Of a DNA stretch of 64,000 nt, positions 63,224-64,000 are shown in pieces (positions within the stretch are counted from its first letter, which is position 1; each line of letters opens with the position of its first letter). The stretch covers positions 124,001 to 188,000 of the forward strand of contig NZ_JAGJDY010000003.1 in assembly GCF_018100795.1 (NCBI RefSeq). Direction: 5' to 3'. The notes beneath the pieces were generated by a model, which saw nothing but the letters and a program-made list of their open reading frames with translations, did not search any database and was not told the DNA's origin. The DNA is from Alteromonas sp. MMG017. GTDB taxonomy: Bacteria > Pseudomonadota > Gammaproteobacteria > Enterobacterales > Alteromonadaceae. The translations under genes were made by a program, and so were the position numbers.

Positions 63224-64000
63224 TTAGCTAAGAGACAATGCTGCCTCTACCACTGCATCAGTAGTAATATTAAAGTGTTTGAACAAGTCACCTGCAGGTG
63301 CTGATTCACCAAACGTATCCATACCAATGATGGCGCCGTTGAAACCTACATATTTGTACCAGCTTTCTTTCGATAGTGCTTCAACTGCAACACGCTTAGT
63401 TACGCTAGAAGGCAATACGCTTTCACGATAATCTGCCGATTGGCGGTCGAAAACGTCGGTAGAAGGCATAGAAACTACGCGAACTGCTTTGCCATCTGCA
63501 CTTAGTTTATCTGCTGCTTCAACGGCAAGTTGAACTTCAGAACCAGTGGCAATAAAGATGTATTCAGGCGTAGCTGCGCAATCTTTAAGCACATAACCAC
63601 CTTTGGCAACGTCAGCAACTTGCTGTTCATCACGCGTTTGCTGTGGCAAACCTTGGCGAGTGAATATCAATGTTGAAGGGCCATCGTTACGCTCTATCGC
63701 GAACTTCCATGCAATAGCAGATTCAACTTGGTCACATGGACGCCAGTTATCTAGGTTTGGTGTAGCACGTAGTGCTACTACTTGTTCTACTGGCTGATGC
63801 GTTGGGCCATCTTCACCCAAACCGATTGAATCGTGAGTGTATACGAAAATAGCAGGTTGCTTCATTAGTGCCGCCATACGTACCGCATTACGAGCGTATT
63901 CCATAAACATTAGGAAAGTGGCGCCGTAGGCTTTAAAACCACCATGAAGGGTAATACCGTTCATCATGGCTGACATACCGAATTCACGTACACCGTAGTA
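63224..64000 (-). CDS. tkt: Transketolase, C-terminal part (cut by the window end)
   Basis: About 259 codons of the C-terminal portion; the frame is open at the window edge. It begins within [16 protein letters not shown] and contains the pyrimidine-binding domain pieces [22 protein letters not shown] and the C-terminal [46 protein letters not shown] and [18 protein letters not shown]. Thiamine-diphosphate enzyme of the pentose phosphate pathway; uses xylulose-5-phosphate, the end product of the xyl genes in this window. The 17-bp gap to epd suggests a common transcript. Confidence 0.96.
   Translation of the reverse strand, partial: YYGVREFGMSAMMNGITLHGGFKAYGATFLMFMEYARNAVRMAALMKQPAIFVYTHDSIGLGEDGPTHQPVEQVVALRATPNLDNWRPCDQVESAIAWKFAIERNDGPSTLIFTRQGLPQQTRDEQQVADVAKGGYVLKDCAATPEYIFIATGSEVQLAVEAADKLSADGKAVRVVSMPSTDVFDRQSADYRESVLPSSVTKRVAVEALSKESWYKYVGFNGAIIGMDTFGESAPAGDLFKHFNITTDAVVEAALSLS

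Overview
The window is a continuous stretch of chromosome from a marine gammaproteobacterium, most likely Alteromonas or a close relative in the Alteromonadales. The pointers are the protein styles (a TIGR01782-type TonB-dependent receptor next to a flavin-dependent tryptophan-halogenase-like protein, large-insert PstC and PstA, a BdlA-like soluble MCP), moderate GC content, and the xylA/xylB/xylR/sugar-porter arrangement. The genus is an inference from gene style. I see no rRNA, tRNA, CRISPR array, phage or insertion sequence.

Layout. 1-7.8 kb: ABC-F ATPase YbiT, a patatin-like lipase, a GlcNAc catabolic pair (deacetylase NagA and a BadF-type kinase), a decayed sulfotransferase fragment, and a membrane diguanylate cyclase. 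7.9-13 kb: the SbcCD nuclease. 13-19.2 kb: a PAS-PAS-MCP receptor, YigZ (possibly leaderless), a peroxiredoxin, an M1 aminopeptidase lipoprotein, and the Ohr/OhrR peroxide pair with two palindromic operators. 19.2-36.3 kb: a plant or algal glycan utilisation region: GH3 beta-xylosidase-like enzyme, TonB-dependent receptor, halogenase-like flavoprotein, membrane AraC regulator, GH9 lipoprotein, XylA, XylB, XylR and an MFS pentose porter. Together these would import oligosaccharide through the outer membrane, trim it to xylose or glucose, and carry xylose to xylulose-5-phosphate.

36.4-41.4 kb: an outer-membrane barrel, PstS-like periplasmic protein and membrane diguanylate cyclase trio, then a hemolysin III-family membrane protein overlapping a tyrosine-phosphatase-like gene. 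41.5-46 kb: OxyR, an ECF sigma factor, its probable membrane anti-sigma factor and a secreted coiled-coil protein, then a double-domain Usp. 46-57.5 kb: a phosphate block: Pit permease, PhoU, PstB, PstA, PstC (no PstS gene here), a GcvR-like ACT protein, and ppk-ppx preceded by a good PhoB-box candidate. 57.5-64 kb: an S9 peptidase, then class I fructose-bisphosphate aldolase, Pgk, Epd and the C-terminal part of transketolase.

Recurrent themes are short perfect or near-perfect tandem duplications of 15-21 bp in or at the edge of genes (GlcNAc kinase, a diguanylate cyclase, the start of ppx, the stop of the GcvR-like gene), and several operator-like inverted repeats. I did not find a clearly unprecedented multi-gene system. 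The best candidates for new biology are the barrel/PstS-like/diguanylate cyclase trio, the sigma/anti-sigma/secreted coiled-coil operon, and translation-control details (leader peptide before GH3, leaderless yigZ, triplicated start of ppx).
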